Source: a virus. Taken from it: a DNA stretch of 35,283 nt. Positions 1 to 9,673 of this stretch are shown piece by piece. Numbering within the stretch: position 1 is the first letter of the stretch; each line of letters opens with the position of its first letter. The translations under genes were made by a program, and so were the position numbers. Location of the stretch: positions 1-35,283 of the IMG/VR virus record IMGVR_UViG_3300032286_000132; one strand, given 5' to 3'. The notes beneath the pieces were generated by a model. The model ran no database searches and was not told the DNA's origin. It saw nothing but the letters and a program-made list of their open reading frames with translations.

Positions 1-83
1 CCAACCTTCATCTGCTCACCAGTAATAGGATCTAACTGGCGTGGTAAGTCATCTGATGTCAATGGATTACGGGATTTGTAGTA
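1..83. repeat. Left copy of 83-bp terminal direct repeat
   Basis: Bases 1-83 are identical to 35201-35283. The repeat lies inside a protein-coding gene that is continuous when the two ends are joined. This is the usual mark of a circular assembly or of a circularly permuted phage genome. A biological direct terminal repeat is less likely because the repeat is very short and sits mid-gene. Confidence 0.97.
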
Positions 84-2489
84 GTTAACTGCCTCCCAAA
101 ATCCACGACTTGCTGGCTCAGTTGCAGTCAATGCCATAGCGCTTGGCATAGTATTAGACCTTGTAGGATCCATCATGCGCTCTATACCAGCCACAAAAGA
201 ACTATGAACGCCTAGTGGAGATCCACCAATGGCCAACTCAGAGCCTTGTTTAACTACCTTCTTAATCAAGTCAGCAAAGATACCAGGTGCATCCTTTTTG
301 CCTGATGTAAATACTTTCATAATGTCGCTAAACCCTTGGAGCATGGGTTGCTCTGCAAGATATTGATAGACACCTAATGCCGCGCCCATAGCAATCTTTT
401 CTGTGTCAGATCCACCAGGAGTCATCATTGTGTATTCGCCAGTAGTAGCGGCTATGCCAAGCAATGTAGCCAATGGCTCCATACCAGCATAAGACACATA
501 AACCTTATCGCCAGTACTCTTAACAGTTGTCATGCTTTCTAATTGAGCCAATGTCTCTGGGCTTACATCACCTTTATTAAAGGCTACTGAGAACTGTTGC
601 CAGCCTGTACCTTCTAGCGCTTTCTTATCTTCTATACGCATAGGGCCATAACCAGTTAGCTGGCCTTCTAATGCAAAGGATCCAGCCGCGTATACCATTG
701 AGCCACCTAATGTGACGCGAGCCAAAGCCTGGTCTCTGCGTATACCACCAGCATTGAAATCACCCCAGAATCGTGGGCTTGCAAAGTTTAAGCCTGGCGT
801 GCGAGAGATAGCCTCCAAAGCAATATTTGTAGGTGTTTTAATAAACGGCACAAACATCTTAATGATTGGGTTTTGACCGGCTCTCTGTAAGCCTTGTAAT
901 GCTGGCTCTAGTTCACGGGTAAAAGTTACTGTACGGGATACGCTCTTGGCCGCATCGTCAATGTCTGCGGTTGGATTTGATAGCAACTCTGATACTAGGT
1001 CAGCAGATTGTCTAGATGCATCATCTGGCGCAATGCCATGTTGAACAAGGTTCTTGTACATCGTATCGCCCTCGCGTACTGCAAGAGCGTTTAATTCCAT
1101 GCGATATCCAACGGCTTTAAAGAACTCATCTTCTGCCATCAATGCACGGCCAGGGAGGGTAACGAATTTACCCCAATAACGCAACGCATTACCAGTTGCT
1201 TTGCCTACCTCTGAGTCTCCAAAGTCAATATCAAACGCCTCGCGCCCGGCACGACCAGCCTCAATCTTTGAAAATGGATCTGTCGGAGCATTCTTAACAA
1301 ATGCAGTACCAGCAATATCTGCACCTTCACGAATACCCTGTAGGAATCCTACTGCCTGGGCATATACCTCGTTTGTAGAGATAGCTTGTTCGCCACCCTT
1401 AAACATAAAGTTACGAGCATTACCAATGGCTGATGCAACTGCACGCTCTGGGATCTGATACGCACCAAAGAATAAGTTACCAGCAATATTCTTAGCGTGT
1501 GTAACAGGGCTAGACAATAGGCCATTAATCCATGTGCTATACCAGATGTCTTTGACAGTACCGCTGATAGTCTTTTCTGACAGGGTTGCACGGGCGCTAC
1601 GGGAATCAAGAGCGGTGTACTTATTAGCCAGGTCATGCACAGAGTCAATGCCACCAGACTCAGTCAAGATACCATCTAGCATTGCGCCGCGAGCAGTAGT
1701 TGACTCACGGGCTTGGGCAAAGATACCAAGGGTACGAGCAATATCTGCTTGACGGCCGCGAGCCGCTTTAAGTAATACACCCTCTAGCGCTACTGCCTGT
1801 TGGAAACTAGCCGCCAATTCTGGTGTCAGTTCACCGGCATTCTTTGCCGCTTTAACTTGTTCGCCTAAATCAAATGCACGCTTGCCAGCATCAGTAATAG
1901 CTAGGAGCATCTTGTATGCATTGCCAGCATTGGCCTCTGTGATCTGAGTAGGATCTACTAAACGAGCCAAGAAAGCCTCGTCATATCCCTCATTAATTGC
2001 TTTGGCCGCAATCTCTTTGTAGCTAACTTTCTCTAGCTTGTCAGCGCCATAGGTTCTAGCAGTTGCCTCTATAAATTGCTTAACGCCATCCTCATCCTTA
2101 ATCATGTCTAAATTGAATGATGTCTCTGGAACCCCAGCCCTAACCTCAGCAGTAGATAGTGAGGGTTTACCCGTAGTAGGCATCAATGGTGCGGTCTCTA
2201 GTACTGTCTGAGCAGTCTCTGGTGTGGCATCTTTAATAACCTGATATGGGCCTACTTTGCCTGTGTCAGTACCGCTGGGTAGGATAGGTCTTTCTGTGCG
2301 CTTAGGAGCCTTTTTAACGGCCTCCCTGAGCATTGATGTAAAGCCAGCTACTTGTGTTGGCTCAAACTCTAAAGGCTGGTCTGTTAATGTGGTTGGTTCA
2401 GTTTGCTCAGTACCAACTGGCAACTCTGCCACAGTCTTGTCTGCACCAGACAAATCATCTAAGCGCTCGGTTAGCGGTTTCATTGCCAT
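1..2489 (-). CDS. Large internal virion / DNA-ejection protein (N-terminal 830 residues; continues across the genome junction)
   Basis: The reading frame starts at ATG 2489, which overlaps the stop of the upstream 59-aa gene as TAATG. It stays open to position 1 and continues at 35200 down to a TAG at 34810, giving 2,880 nt or 959 aa in all. It is the last and largest of the internal virion proteins, in the place of T7 gp16. Residues 1-120 are Pro/Thr-rich and look disordered. From about residue 300 the protein is mostly helical. The segment near 315-345 (WYSTWINGLLSSPVTHAKN) and LPGRALMAEDEFFKAVGYR near 445 resemble large phage polyvalent and core proteins. No lysozyme or transglycosylase motif was recognised. 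The expected role is in the ejected inner core that helps carry DNA across the envelope. The family role follows from position and size; the detail is inference. Confidence 0.85.
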   Translation of the reverse strand, partial: MAMKPLTERLDDLSGADKTVAELPVGTEQTEPTTLTDQPLEFEPTQVAGFTSMLREAVKKAPKRTERPILPSGTDTGKVGPYQVIKDATPETAQTVLETAPLMPTTGKPSLSTAEVRAGVPETSFNLDMIKDEDGVKQFIEATARTYGADKLEKVSYKEIAAKAINEGYDEAFLARLVDPTQITEANAGNAYKMLLAITDAGKRAFDLGEQVKAAKNAGELTPELAASFQQAVALEGVLLKAARGRQADIARTLGIFAQARESTTARGAMLDGILTESGGIDSVHDLANKYTALDSRSARATLSEKTISGTVKDIWYSTWINGLLSSPVTHAKNIAGNLFFGAYQIPERAVASAIGNARNFMFKGGEQAISTNEVYAQAVGFLQGIREGADIAGTAFVKNAPTDPFSKIEAGRAGREAFDIDFGDSEVGKATGNALRYWGKFVTLPGRALMAEDEFFKAVGYRMELNALAVREGDTMYKNLVQHGIAPDDASRQSADLVSELLSNPTADIDDAAKSVSRTVTFTRELEPALQGLQRAGQNPIIKMFVPFIKTPTNIALEAISRTPGLNFASPRFWGDFNAGGIRRDQALARVTLGGSMVYAAGSFALEGQLTGYGPMRIEDKKALEGTGWQQFSVAFNKGDVSPETLAQLESMTTVKSTGDKVYVSYAGMEPLATLLGIAATTGEYTMMTPGGSDTEKIAMGAALGVYQYLAEQPMLQGFSDIMKVFTSGKKDAPGIFADLIKKVVKQGSELAIGGSPLGVHSSFVAGIERMMDPTRSNTMPSAMALTATEPASRGFWEAVNYYKSRNPLTSDDLPRQLDPITGEQMKV

Positions 2490-2668
2490 TATCCGAGTCC
2501 TTTATTTGTTGCAAATAAATTAGCAACATTGATTGGCTGGCCTTGTGCGGCTCTATTTTCACCGGCATCCCACCAATCGGTAAATGTCAACCCATCTTGC
2601 ATATACTCTTCTGCTCGTGGGAACTGTTGAAGAAAATCTTCTTCTTTGAGCTTGATATCAGTAATCAT
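2489..2668 (-). CDS. Small protein between internal virion genes (59 aa)
   Basis: This frame runs from ATG 2668 to TAA 2489. It is threaded between its neighbours: its ATG overlaps the TGA of the 700-aa gene (ATGA), and its TAA overlaps the ATG of the 959-aa gene (TAATG). The product begins MITDIKLKEEDF, has an acidic middle with a DWWDAGEN segment, and has no membrane segment. I do not recognise it. Its context, coupled on both sides to internal virion genes, suggests a small virion or assembly factor. The precise double overlap makes it a likely real gene. Confidence 0.7.
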   Translation of the reverse strand: MITDIKLKEEDFLQQFPRAEEYMQDGLTFTDWWDAGENRAAQGQPINVANLFATNKGLG

Positions 2669-4767
2669 CTCTTTGCCTTTTCTGTAATTTGCTCACCAGT
2701 TTCTATTGCTGGTGGAGTAGTTTTACCATCCGTTTTTAGCATGATAACCTCTCTTCTCTGGCGTGGGATACTTACCTGAGTTCCTAGCTTTGGATCATAT
2801 TGCACAAAGAATCCATTGGAATCTTGAGCGGCCATAGACTCTTTACGGGTCATAGCCTTGTTCTTGAGTCCAACAATCACGCCATTAGATCCTTTTGGTT
2901 GGGCATCCATTGGCCTAAAGTCATAAGCATCACCATCAATAACCTGGTAAGTTTTGCCTGTAGCCTCATCAAATACAGACTCTGGTAAACCTTTCTTACT
3001 ACTAAATGCCATTGCCACATTCTGGCCATCATCAAGCCATTGACGCATTTGAGTCCAATTGGCGTGTGGATTATCCACATCTACTGTCAATCCATTTTGG
3101 CCAGCTTTTTGCGACAGGCCTGTAGAACTGTAGGTGTAATGATGATTTGGAGCAACTGGACGATACTTCATCTTTGTGTAATCGTAGAAGAGTACATCTG
3201 GGTTTGCCTCAATAATTGACTTATGTACCTTTGGATCAATGTCAGAAAGTACATTAAGACGAATAGCTAAAGCATTGCCATTCTTTTCTGCTATCTTTTT
3301 CAATGAAAATATTTCTTCATTAAGTTTGATTGCAAATGCCTCTGGTTCACGGAACATCGCCTGAGTCATTCTAAAGCTACGCAGACGGGTTCCCTTCATA
3401 GCATCTAAGTCTGCTCCACCACCATAGGCAAAGTAACCGCCAGAAGTTTTACCAAGGCATTCTTGAGCGCAACTTGCAGAGTTCGGGCAAGTGCTAAATT
3501 TTTCAGCTTTGAATGCTGGTGATATAGCCAGGCCAGCGCTTTCAATATTGCGCCCATCTGGTAACTCAATAGGTACGCCACCCTCAACACCAGTTTCAGT
3601 CTTAAGCAATTTGCCATTAGTAGTCAGTAAGCGTTTAACTTTTCCATCAACGCCAGTTCCAAGAATTGGTGCTAATCGTTGATTTGCTAAAGCGGCCGCA
3701 TTCTTGACATCTTCCTGGTCAAGTGTTTTGATCCAGTTCATTGCATCATCAAATGATTTTGTAAAGCGCTGAGTTGATGGCTCAAATGGAAACGGCTGGG
3801 CAATTAAATCTTTAAATGCCTGGTCAGAATATACTTGTCCTTTTGGAACATTCTCAGATACATATTGCTTTAATTCTTTTTGTTGAATTCCAGTTAACTT
3901 AGTGCCTGTTTGCTTTTCAACTGCTTGAATCATTTTGGTTGCTGACATACTTGATGCAATACCATCCGCAACAATCTTCTGCACTACTGGCAAACTCTTT
4001 GGATCAATCTTAGTTAAAGCAATTGGCTGGGCTACAACTGGTGCGCTTGTTGGAGCGTCTCCAACTATCTTCATGCTCAAACCAACTGGCATACCTTTTG
4101 TAGATTTTATTGCTTTTATTAATAATTTTGTTCCTTGTACTGCCGCCTCCGGAACGCCAGGGGCTGGTAAAAATTCACCAACCATTTGGCCATACTGAGC
4201 CATTCCCTGTCTTTCTGCTTGATTAGGGGCGTTAACGGGAACAACAGGAGACAATGCTGGAACATTAATATTTGTACCAGGTAATCTAAATCCTTCCATA
4301 CTAACTTGCTCAGTTGTTGGCAAAGTTGTTGGCTGAGACATTCCTTCTAAGAATGCACTTATTCTTGATGTATTGTTTGGGTTAATAAAAGCATTTTTTA
4401 ATCCAGTAAAAATACTTTCCACATCTCCACCAATACCCATTACTTGAGAAGTTGCTCCTCGCGCCGAGCCAGCCAACATATCAGCAAGAGCCATTAATGG
4501 CTTATCTAATCCACCAGCTTTTGCTGATTGCTCTAATGTTAATCCACCACGCCCAACTCTAACTTGAGATGGTTCTGGTTGTTTAGTAAGGCCTGGAGTT
4601 TCTGGCATAACATCTGTTACAACTGGAGGTTCTGTATATCCAGTAACAGTTACTTGACCTGTACGCTCACGCTTAGGGCCAGCCGCAAGCAATGTATCTT
4701 GAGTTGGTGGAGTAACTTGAATAATATCGTCTGCCGCCAAATCATTCATGAATCGTTGGTCAATCAT
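2665..4767 (-). CDS. Internal virion protein with C-terminal gp88-like domain (700 aa)
   Basis: The gene lies between two other internal virion genes, two bases after the 539-aa gene, and is coupled to the 59-aa gene by ATGA. Residues 1-250 are Pro/Thr/Val-rich and probably extended. Residues 250-365 look helical. From about 380 to 665 the sequence resembles the phage and plasmid 'gene product 88' family. It has a Cys cluster C427, C433 and C437 (STCPNSASCAQEC), then AIRLNVLSDID (501-511), then VLFYDYTKMKYRP (525-537). The three clustered cysteines could bind a metal or Fe-S cluster. The family match is from memory of its motifs, and no biochemical function is established that I know of. Its place in the order suggests an ejected virion protein carrying an enzyme-like domain. 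Confidence 0.75.
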   Translation of the reverse strand: MIDQRFMNDLAADDIIQVTPPTQDTLLAAGPKRERTGQVTVTGYTEPPVVTDVMPETPGLTKQPEPSQVRVGRGGLTLEQSAKAGGLDKPLMALADMLAGSARGATSQVMGIGGDVESIFTGLKNAFINPNNTSRISAFLEGMSQPTTLPTTEQVSMEGFRLPGTNINVPALSPVVPVNAPNQAERQGMAQYGQMVGEFLPAPGVPEAAVQGTKLLIKAIKSTKGMPVGLSMKIVGDAPTSAPVVAQPIALTKIDPKSLPVVQKIVADGIASSMSATKMIQAVEKQTGTKLTGIQQKELKQYVSENVPKGQVYSDQAFKDLIAQPFPFEPSTQRFTKSFDDAMNWIKTLDQEDVKNAAALANQRLAPILGTGVDGKVKRLLTTNGKLLKTETGVEGGVPIELPDGRNIESAGLAISPAFKAEKFSTCPNSASCAQECLGKTSGGYFAYGGGADLDAMKGTRLRSFRMTQAMFREPEAFAIKLNEEIFSLKKIAEKNGNALAIRLNVLSDIDPKVHKSIIEANPDVLFYDYTKMKYRPVAPNHHYTYSSTGLSQKAGQNGLTVDVDNPHANWTQMRQWLDDGQNVAMAFSSKKGLPESVFDEATGKTYQVIDGDAYDFRPMDAQPKGSNGVIVGLKNKAMTRKESMAAQDSNGFFVQYDPKLGTQVSIPRQRREVIMLKTDGKTTPPAIETGEQITEKAKR

Positions 4768-4768
4768 C

Positions 4769-6388
4769 TTATTTACCTTTTTGTATTCTCAGTATTGACT
4801 TGCGCTCTTCAGAGTTAAATCCATAACGCTTTAAATCATCATCGGTATAGGTCTTTGATGGATCATAATTAATTCCTTTGACATCAAAATACTTTGTCTT
4901 AACTCTATCTTGAGAATCTCTAGTATCTTTGATTTGCAATTGAACTTGTTTATCGCTAATCAATTCGTTGGCAACTGACATAGGATCAAATGGCTCACCA
5001 TTGTTTCTTGCCTCCATTTGACGGGTAAACAATTTAGCTTTGATATCAGCAACAGTTTGTTTTTCCATTCCAAAGCCAGGCGCAGTCATATCAGGAACGC
5101 CCAATTTATTTTGAATAAATTGAGTTGCTCTGCTCATCTCAGGATTATCCTGGCGTACATTTTTCTTAAGTACATTTGCTTGTTTCCAAGAGATGATTTT
5201 GTTTTTAGCTAGATTATCAAAGTAATCCTCGCCAACCTTTTGACGATCTGCTAATGACTCTAGCTGACCCATCAACTCCTGATTACCACCGCCAACATCT
5301 CCAGTAACCATAGCCTTGCGCTCTTCTGCGCTGATGTCAACGCCAAGACCCTTAAGCCTATTTAATCCATTTTGAGCGCTAATCTTTCCTGTCCATACTT
5401 GCTCTCGGATATCCATTGATTCATCGTAGTTCTTTTCTGTTGCGGCATCGCGTGAGCGTTTCCACATGACGGCCTCTTCACCTAGGCGGTCAACATAGGC
5501 TTTACGCAACTTGTCTTTATCAATAGTTTTAACTAATTCATTAAGGTTGCCAAAGTCACCAGCATTAATACGCTTAATACCATCAGATGGTTTGGTAGCA
5601 AAGTCAGTAGTAGTTGTGTAATCAACAACTGCATTCAATACGCGCTTTTCAAAAGCATCCATTGTTTGTTTAACAAACTCATAGTTGCCAGTTGCTTTAG
5701 CAACTTCATATACTCTACTGCGCTCTACTTTGACGCGTTGCAACAACATAGCTGGATCTTTTTCAGCTTTAAATGTATCAGCAATAATTGTGGCTGATGG
5801 AGCAATAGAGTCTCCAGCAAGAGCAATCTGTCCTTCGCCATAAATCTTTGCATAATTCTCTGTAGCTTTTACATATACTGCGTTGGCGGCAGTAGCTATA
5901 GAACTTCTAAATTTAAGACCTTCCTCAGCATCAATAGATCCAAGAGCCTTGGCATAACCAGCAGTCATTGACTTAATGGTTGTCTGTACCTCCTCAAGAC
6001 TAAAAGATCCAGACTCAACCGCGGCGCTTAACATGGCCAACTCTTGACGGCCTTTAACTTCTAACTCATTACGCAATTGTCCAGCTTGGATCTTGCGTGC
6101 GGCATCACCAAAGTATGTACCAGGTTTAGCAAATAATTCAGCCGGGCTTTTACCCTCCTTCATTGCAGTCATTACTTGTTCTGCGCTTGGCTGGTTTTCT
6201 GCTCCGTATTGCATACCCTGACGCTGGGCATACTCAGCGGCATTCTTAAAAGCAAAGTCAGCCAGCCTATCTAACTGTGCGCCAATCACTTGCTTTTGTG
6301 TAATGCTTTCTTTTATGTTGGCATAATCCATGCGCGGAACTTCTGCTGGCAGATATCCTGTTGGTTGGTACATTTGAAGTTCAGCCAT
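4769..6388 (-). CDS. Internal virion protein, gp15-like position (539 aa)
   Basis: This is a long, soluble, predominantly helical protein (MAELQMYQPTGYLP..., ending SILRIQKGK). Many Ala/Lys/Glu/Gln segments and few aromatics fit a core protein of podoviral virions. No enzymatic motif or membrane segment was seen. It lies 8 nt downstream of the gp14-like gene and 1 nt before the 700-aa gene, in the order gp14-gp15-gp16 of T7-type phages. The assignment rests on position, size and composition rather than on sequence recognition. Confidence 0.7.
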   Translation of the reverse strand: MAELQMYQPTGYLPAEVPRMDYANIKESITQKQVIGAQLDRLADFAFKNAAEYAQRQGMQYGAENQPSAEQVMTAMKEGKSPAELFAKPGTYFGDAARKIQAGQLRNELEVKGRQELAMLSAAVESGSFSLEEVQTTIKSMTAGYAKALGSIDAEEGLKFRSSIATAANAVYVKATENYAKIYGEGQIALAGDSIAPSATIIADTFKAEKDPAMLLQRVKVERSRVYEVAKATGNYEFVKQTMDAFEKRVLNAVVDYTTTTDFATKPSDGIKRINAGDFGNLNELVKTIDKDKLRKAYVDRLGEEAVMWKRSRDAATEKNYDESMDIREQVWTGKISAQNGLNRLKGLGVDISAEERKAMVTGDVGGGNQELMGQLESLADRQKVGEDYFDNLAKNKIISWKQANVLKKNVRQDNPEMSRATQFIQNKLGVPDMTAPGFGMEKQTVADIKAKLFTRQMEARNNGEPFDPMSVANELISDKQVQLQIKDTRDSQDRVKTKYFDVKGINYDPSKTYTDDDLKRYGFNSEERKSILRIQKGK

Positions 6389-6396
6389 GATTTAAC

Positions 6397-6990
6397 CTAT
6401 GCTGGAGTAGAAAAATCATAAACTGGCGCTGGTTTACTTGGCGCGCCACCTAGCTTTGAACCCATGGCAAACGCTTGGCCAACTTTGCCAATAGCCTCAT
6501 ATGTACCAGTTTTTTCAGCAGTTGATCCAGCTTGCTCATAGAGAGATGCTTGTATCAGACCGCCTCTGCGTGTCATGTCAGCATTATCTAAAGCAAACAT
6601 AAACTCTTTACCACCGCGAGTCTGTGTAATCTGTTGAACTAACCCAGCAGAACCTTCAAATCCTTGTGTGCCACCAGCGTAACCACGAGCAACAGTACTA
6701 GCTAATGCACTATTTGTGCGTTGCAATATTTGATTAGCTTGCAATTCATATTGGACTGCTCTGCGACCAGACTCAATCTCAGCCTGTTTTGCTTGCATCT
6801 CATACATTTTCTTTTTATCTTGGCCAGCCTCATATGATCCATATGCACTAACTAACATTAAGCTAATAGCAATAGTTGCGCTTACTGGCTCTTGATATTT
6901 TTGACCAGTAAGTTTACTAGCCGCTGGGCCACCCATTGGATCGCCAATTGGGCCATCAAAGTTTTTAATATCTTGTCTTGAGAATCTCAT
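6397..6990 (-). CDS. Internal virion protein, gp14-like (197 aa)
   Basis: The protein has a single hydrophobic stretch near residues 38-54 (ATIAISLMLVSAYGSYEAG). A long Gln/Ala/Glu helix (DKKKMYEMQAKQAEIESGR onward) and a Gly/Ala-rich tail follow. This layout of an N-terminal hydrophobic segment plus an amphipathic helix is typical of small podoviral internal proteins placed directly after the tail tubular genes. T7 gp14, which forms an outer-membrane channel during ejection, is the known analogue. The gene starts 2 nt after the stop of tail tubular protein B. Confidence 0.7.
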   Translation of the reverse strand: MRFSRQDIKNFDGPIGDPMGGPAASKLTGQKYQEPVSATIAISLMLVSAYGSYEAGQDKKKMYEMQAKQAEIESGRRAVQYELQANQILQRTNSALASTVARGYAGGTQGFEGSAGLVQQITQTRGGKEFMFALDNADMTRRGGLIQASLYEQAGSTAEKTGTYEAIGKVGQAFAMGSKLGGAPSKPAPVYDFSTPA

Positions 6991-6992
6991 TT

Positions 6993-8987
6993 TTATGTCC
7001 CTTGATGCGTTGATACTTTATACTCTAAACCAAGCAAAGTCATTTTGAGTGGTACATCTTGCTCAATCGTAATCTTTGCATCCTGTGTATATCCAAGCAA
7101 ACCATGAACAGTTTTTGTCCCTGTGTACTCAGCTACTGATTCATCTAAGATATCTCCAAACGCTCTAAATGGAATTTGAATACCATTAATCTTCATGTGC
7201 TGAGTTTCAGATACCAAAGCGTTAACCTCAACAATGCGCTTTTTAAATCCAATACGAGTGCCAGTTTGTAGTTTGATATCTACAGGCATTGTTACCGCAC
7301 GAACATCTATGGGTAAGCCAACCTCATAACTAGTTACTGATGAGCGTGGGAATGTAACTGTGCCACCGCCTGGCACCGCTTGCTCTGCCATGACTGCGCC
7401 ATCAAGAATAGTCTCAACTGTCTCAGTAGCTAGATGGCTCATTGATACGGATGCCGCCGCTCCACCAGTTTTAGCGGAGTCTGTTAACAAGTCATTATCA
7501 AATACTTCAACATAGTATTGGTTTGTGCCATTTACATTGCGCTTAACTACTGTGTATATGGTTGAGATATCTACACCAACATCAATAAAGTATGCATCTA
7601 CTGTAGTGAACTTAGATGGAGCAATTACATTCTGGGCGCGTAACAAAGAGAATACGGCCATTGTACCATCGTCTGTATTAGTAATGAGCAATAAGTCATT
7701 TTCGTCTGTAGCAACAGAGCGGCGTAATGCCATGCGTGTTGGTGTGCGTAATAAATGACCAGCAAGTAATGATATTTTTTGAGTCACATAAGTTAACTGT
7801 GTATCAGTATAAGCAAACTCATTTAATGATTTACCTTGGCGTTGTACAAACAATGTGCCAGACTCTAACTGCTGAACTCTAATGCCTTCTTTAATGCCGT
7901 TACGACTTGCGGTTTTAACAAAGAAGTTGGTAGGAGTGATTGGATCTAGGCCATTCTGTGGTACATAGAACTCACCACCAGTTGTAAATACTTGTAAGTC
8001 GCGCCCAGAGATAATATCAACAATAGCGTTGAAAGTATTGGTATCTAATGTGGCCTCAACTGCGTCATCATCTAAACCTTCTGTAGCAAGAAAATCAAAA
8101 AAGAGACCAACTTTAGAACCCCATATAGTGCTAGGGCGAGACTTAGAACCACCAAAGTACAAGCGACCCTCATGGAAAGTAACAGAGCGAGGATAACCGC
8201 GTGTGCTACTCCAAACATTTTCGTAACCAGATTCATATTCCCAAGACCCATTTGCAATAGCTGAAGTGTTAAAGAATGGAAACTCTGTAATTGCGTCAAC
8301 AGATGTAGTTGAGTTGTACTTCACAATCTTAGCGCGACCCTGTGGGGTTGCATTGACATATTGCCCAACGCTACCAGAACTAAACACTCCAGATGATGCG
8401 GTCAATGTAACCTTACCAGATACCGCTGATGGTGTCAGAGTACCGGCTGGGTTAGTAGTGGTTGCGGTAAATGCATATGATGGGTATGTATCAAAAGCAA
8501 TTGTGCTGGCAGTCCAAGAATAATCATTAGCGCCGCGAACAATCTTAATTGGTGCCACATCCTGGTGAACTACAATTAATGTATCAGCAGATTGAGTCCA
8601 TACAATATTGTTTAATACAGAGCCAACAAGGCCAACGCCTGATGTACTTAGGTAGGGATTACCCGTACCATTGATATTAGTTACCAATGCCTCGTTTTTA
8701 AAAATGTACATCCGATTATGTGTAAAGCAAAGCATATAGCTATCAGATGTGGAAAACTCAAATTCAACTAAGCGCACGCCATTGGCCGCTGATTCTGTAC
8801 TGCTATTAGGAAGGCTTGAAAGGTACCTTAAACCTGGTCTACGGCGTATCCCACCCTGTGGCTGGCACACTACATTTGTAGCCTCTTCTAGAGCGTTTGC
8901 GTAAGCAGTTAAATCTACCCTAGCCCTGAGTAAAGGATCTAGTTCTCCAGTAGAAAAGTTTGTCTGTATTGAGACAAAGCGGCTCAT
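6993..8987 (-). CDS. Tail tubular protein B / tail nozzle (664 aa)
   Basis: The N-terminus (QTNFSTGELDPLLRARVDL, then GGIRRRPGLRYL) is the hallmark opening of podoviral nozzle and stabilisation proteins. The family includes T7 gp12-like tail tubular B proteins, which are about this size or slightly larger. The rest is rich in beta-prone Thr/Val/Ser stretches, consistent with a beta-propeller nozzle. Its start codon overlaps the stop of the tail tubular A gene as TAATG, so the two are translationally coupled. It forms the distal tube that closes the channel and carries the fibres. Confidence 0.92.
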   Translation of the reverse strand: MSRFVSIQTNFSTGELDPLLRARVDLTAYANALEEATNVVCQPQGGIRRRPGLRYLSSLPNSSTESAANGVRLVEFEFSTSDSYMLCFTHNRMYIFKNEALVTNINGTGNPYLSTSGVGLVGSVLNNIVWTQSADTLIVVHQDVAPIKIVRGANDYSWTASTIAFDTYPSYAFTATTTNPAGTLTPSAVSGKVTLTASSGVFSSGSVGQYVNATPQGRAKIVKYNSTTSVDAITEFPFFNTSAIANGSWEYESGYENVWSSTRGYPRSVTFHEGRLYFGGSKSRPSTIWGSKVGLFFDFLATEGLDDDAVEATLDTNTFNAIVDIISGRDLQVFTTGGEFYVPQNGLDPITPTNFFVKTASRNGIKEGIRVQQLESGTLFVQRQGKSLNEFAYTDTQLTYVTQKISLLAGHLLRTPTRMALRRSVATDENDLLLITNTDDGTMAVFSLLRAQNVIAPSKFTTVDAYFIDVGVDISTIYTVVKRNVNGTNQYYVEVFDNDLLTDSAKTGGAAASVSMSHLATETVETILDGAVMAEQAVPGGGTVTFPRSSVTSYEVGLPIDVRAVTMPVDIKLQTGTRIGFKKRIVEVNALVSETQHMKINGIQIPFRAFGDILDESVAEYTGTKTVHGLLGYTQDAKITIEQDVPLKMTLLGLEYKVSTHQGT

Positions 8988-9601
8988 TAATACCTCACCG
9001 CAATAAGAGAGAAATCATTGATAGCATTTGTTGGTTGATTAACGCCATCAATATTCATTGCCTGGCGCAGATATCCTCCGCGGCCATTATCTCCTGGCGC
9101 TCCAACTGCAACAGATTGCCAGTATTGGCTCTTCTCCGTTTGGTCTGTAATTGGTAGTGCTAAGTGCCAAGTCATCATGTATTTAAGAAGTTGCACAAAG
9201 TAGCTTGGCAATTCGTACTCTGGTACTGAGTATTGATAATCAATATAGACAGTTTCGTAATCAGTTAATAATTTGCTACCCATGATCCTATACTCTTTGC
9301 GTGGATATACGCTAGTTGCATCGGTATCATAGACGGCGCGAGGAGATCCAATTCTATCTCCCGGCAATTGGTATTCGTATTGGTACTCATTGGTTGGCGT
9401 AGTAACCAACCGAGCAATTGAGGTTTTTTTAAAGCTAAAAGACCAGGGATATAACATTAAAGCCTGGTTCTTAATATCGCCGTATAAGCGATCTGAGATA
9501 GAGGCCTCATCTGTGCCTTCATCAAATGACGAAATGGGCTTTGCGCCCAGCATCACTAATGCATCAGAACATATCGATAACGATGTATCACCAGCGGCCA
9601 T
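8987..9601 (-). CDS. Tail tubular protein A / head-tail adaptor (204 aa)
   Basis: The sequence begins MAAGDTSLSICSDALVMLGA and continues with LMLYPWSFSFKKTSIARL, a pattern typical of podoviral tail tubular A (T7 gp11-like) proteins. Length is close to the family norm. The protein forms the ring between portal and nozzle. A GGAG ribosome binding site precedes the ATG, and a strong stem-loop lies just upstream at 9620-9657. It is the first gene after that hairpin, so it may be translated from its own transcript or from read-through. Confidence 0.92.
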   Translation of the reverse strand: MAAGDTSLSICSDALVMLGAKPISSFDEGTDEASISDRLYGDIKNQALMLYPWSFSFKKTSIARLVTTPTNEYQYEYQLPGDRIGSPRAVYDTDATSVYPRKEYRIMGSKLLTDYETVYIDYQYSVPEYELPSYFVQLLKYMMTWHLALPITDQTEKSQYWQSVAVGAPGDNGRGGYLRQAMNIDGVNQPTNAINDFSLIAVRY

Positions 9602-9619
9602 TTAAATCTCCAATGTAAT

Positions 9620-9657
9620 AATGGGCTATCTTCTGTTTTACCAGAAAATAGCCCATT
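9620..9657 (-). terminator. Strong stem-loop between capsid unit and tail genes
   Basis: The arms AATGGGCTAT (9620-9629) and ATAGCCCATT (9648-9657) pair perfectly. They extend inward through one mismatch and five more pairs (TTCTG/CAGAA) to a 6-nt loop. On the minus strand it follows the 90-aa gene. No clean T-run follows on that strand, and only four T's follow on plus, so it may act as a partial terminator, RNase processing site or 3' stabiliser rather than a full stop. Confidence 0.7.
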
Positions 9658-9673
9658 TTGATACTAGATACTA

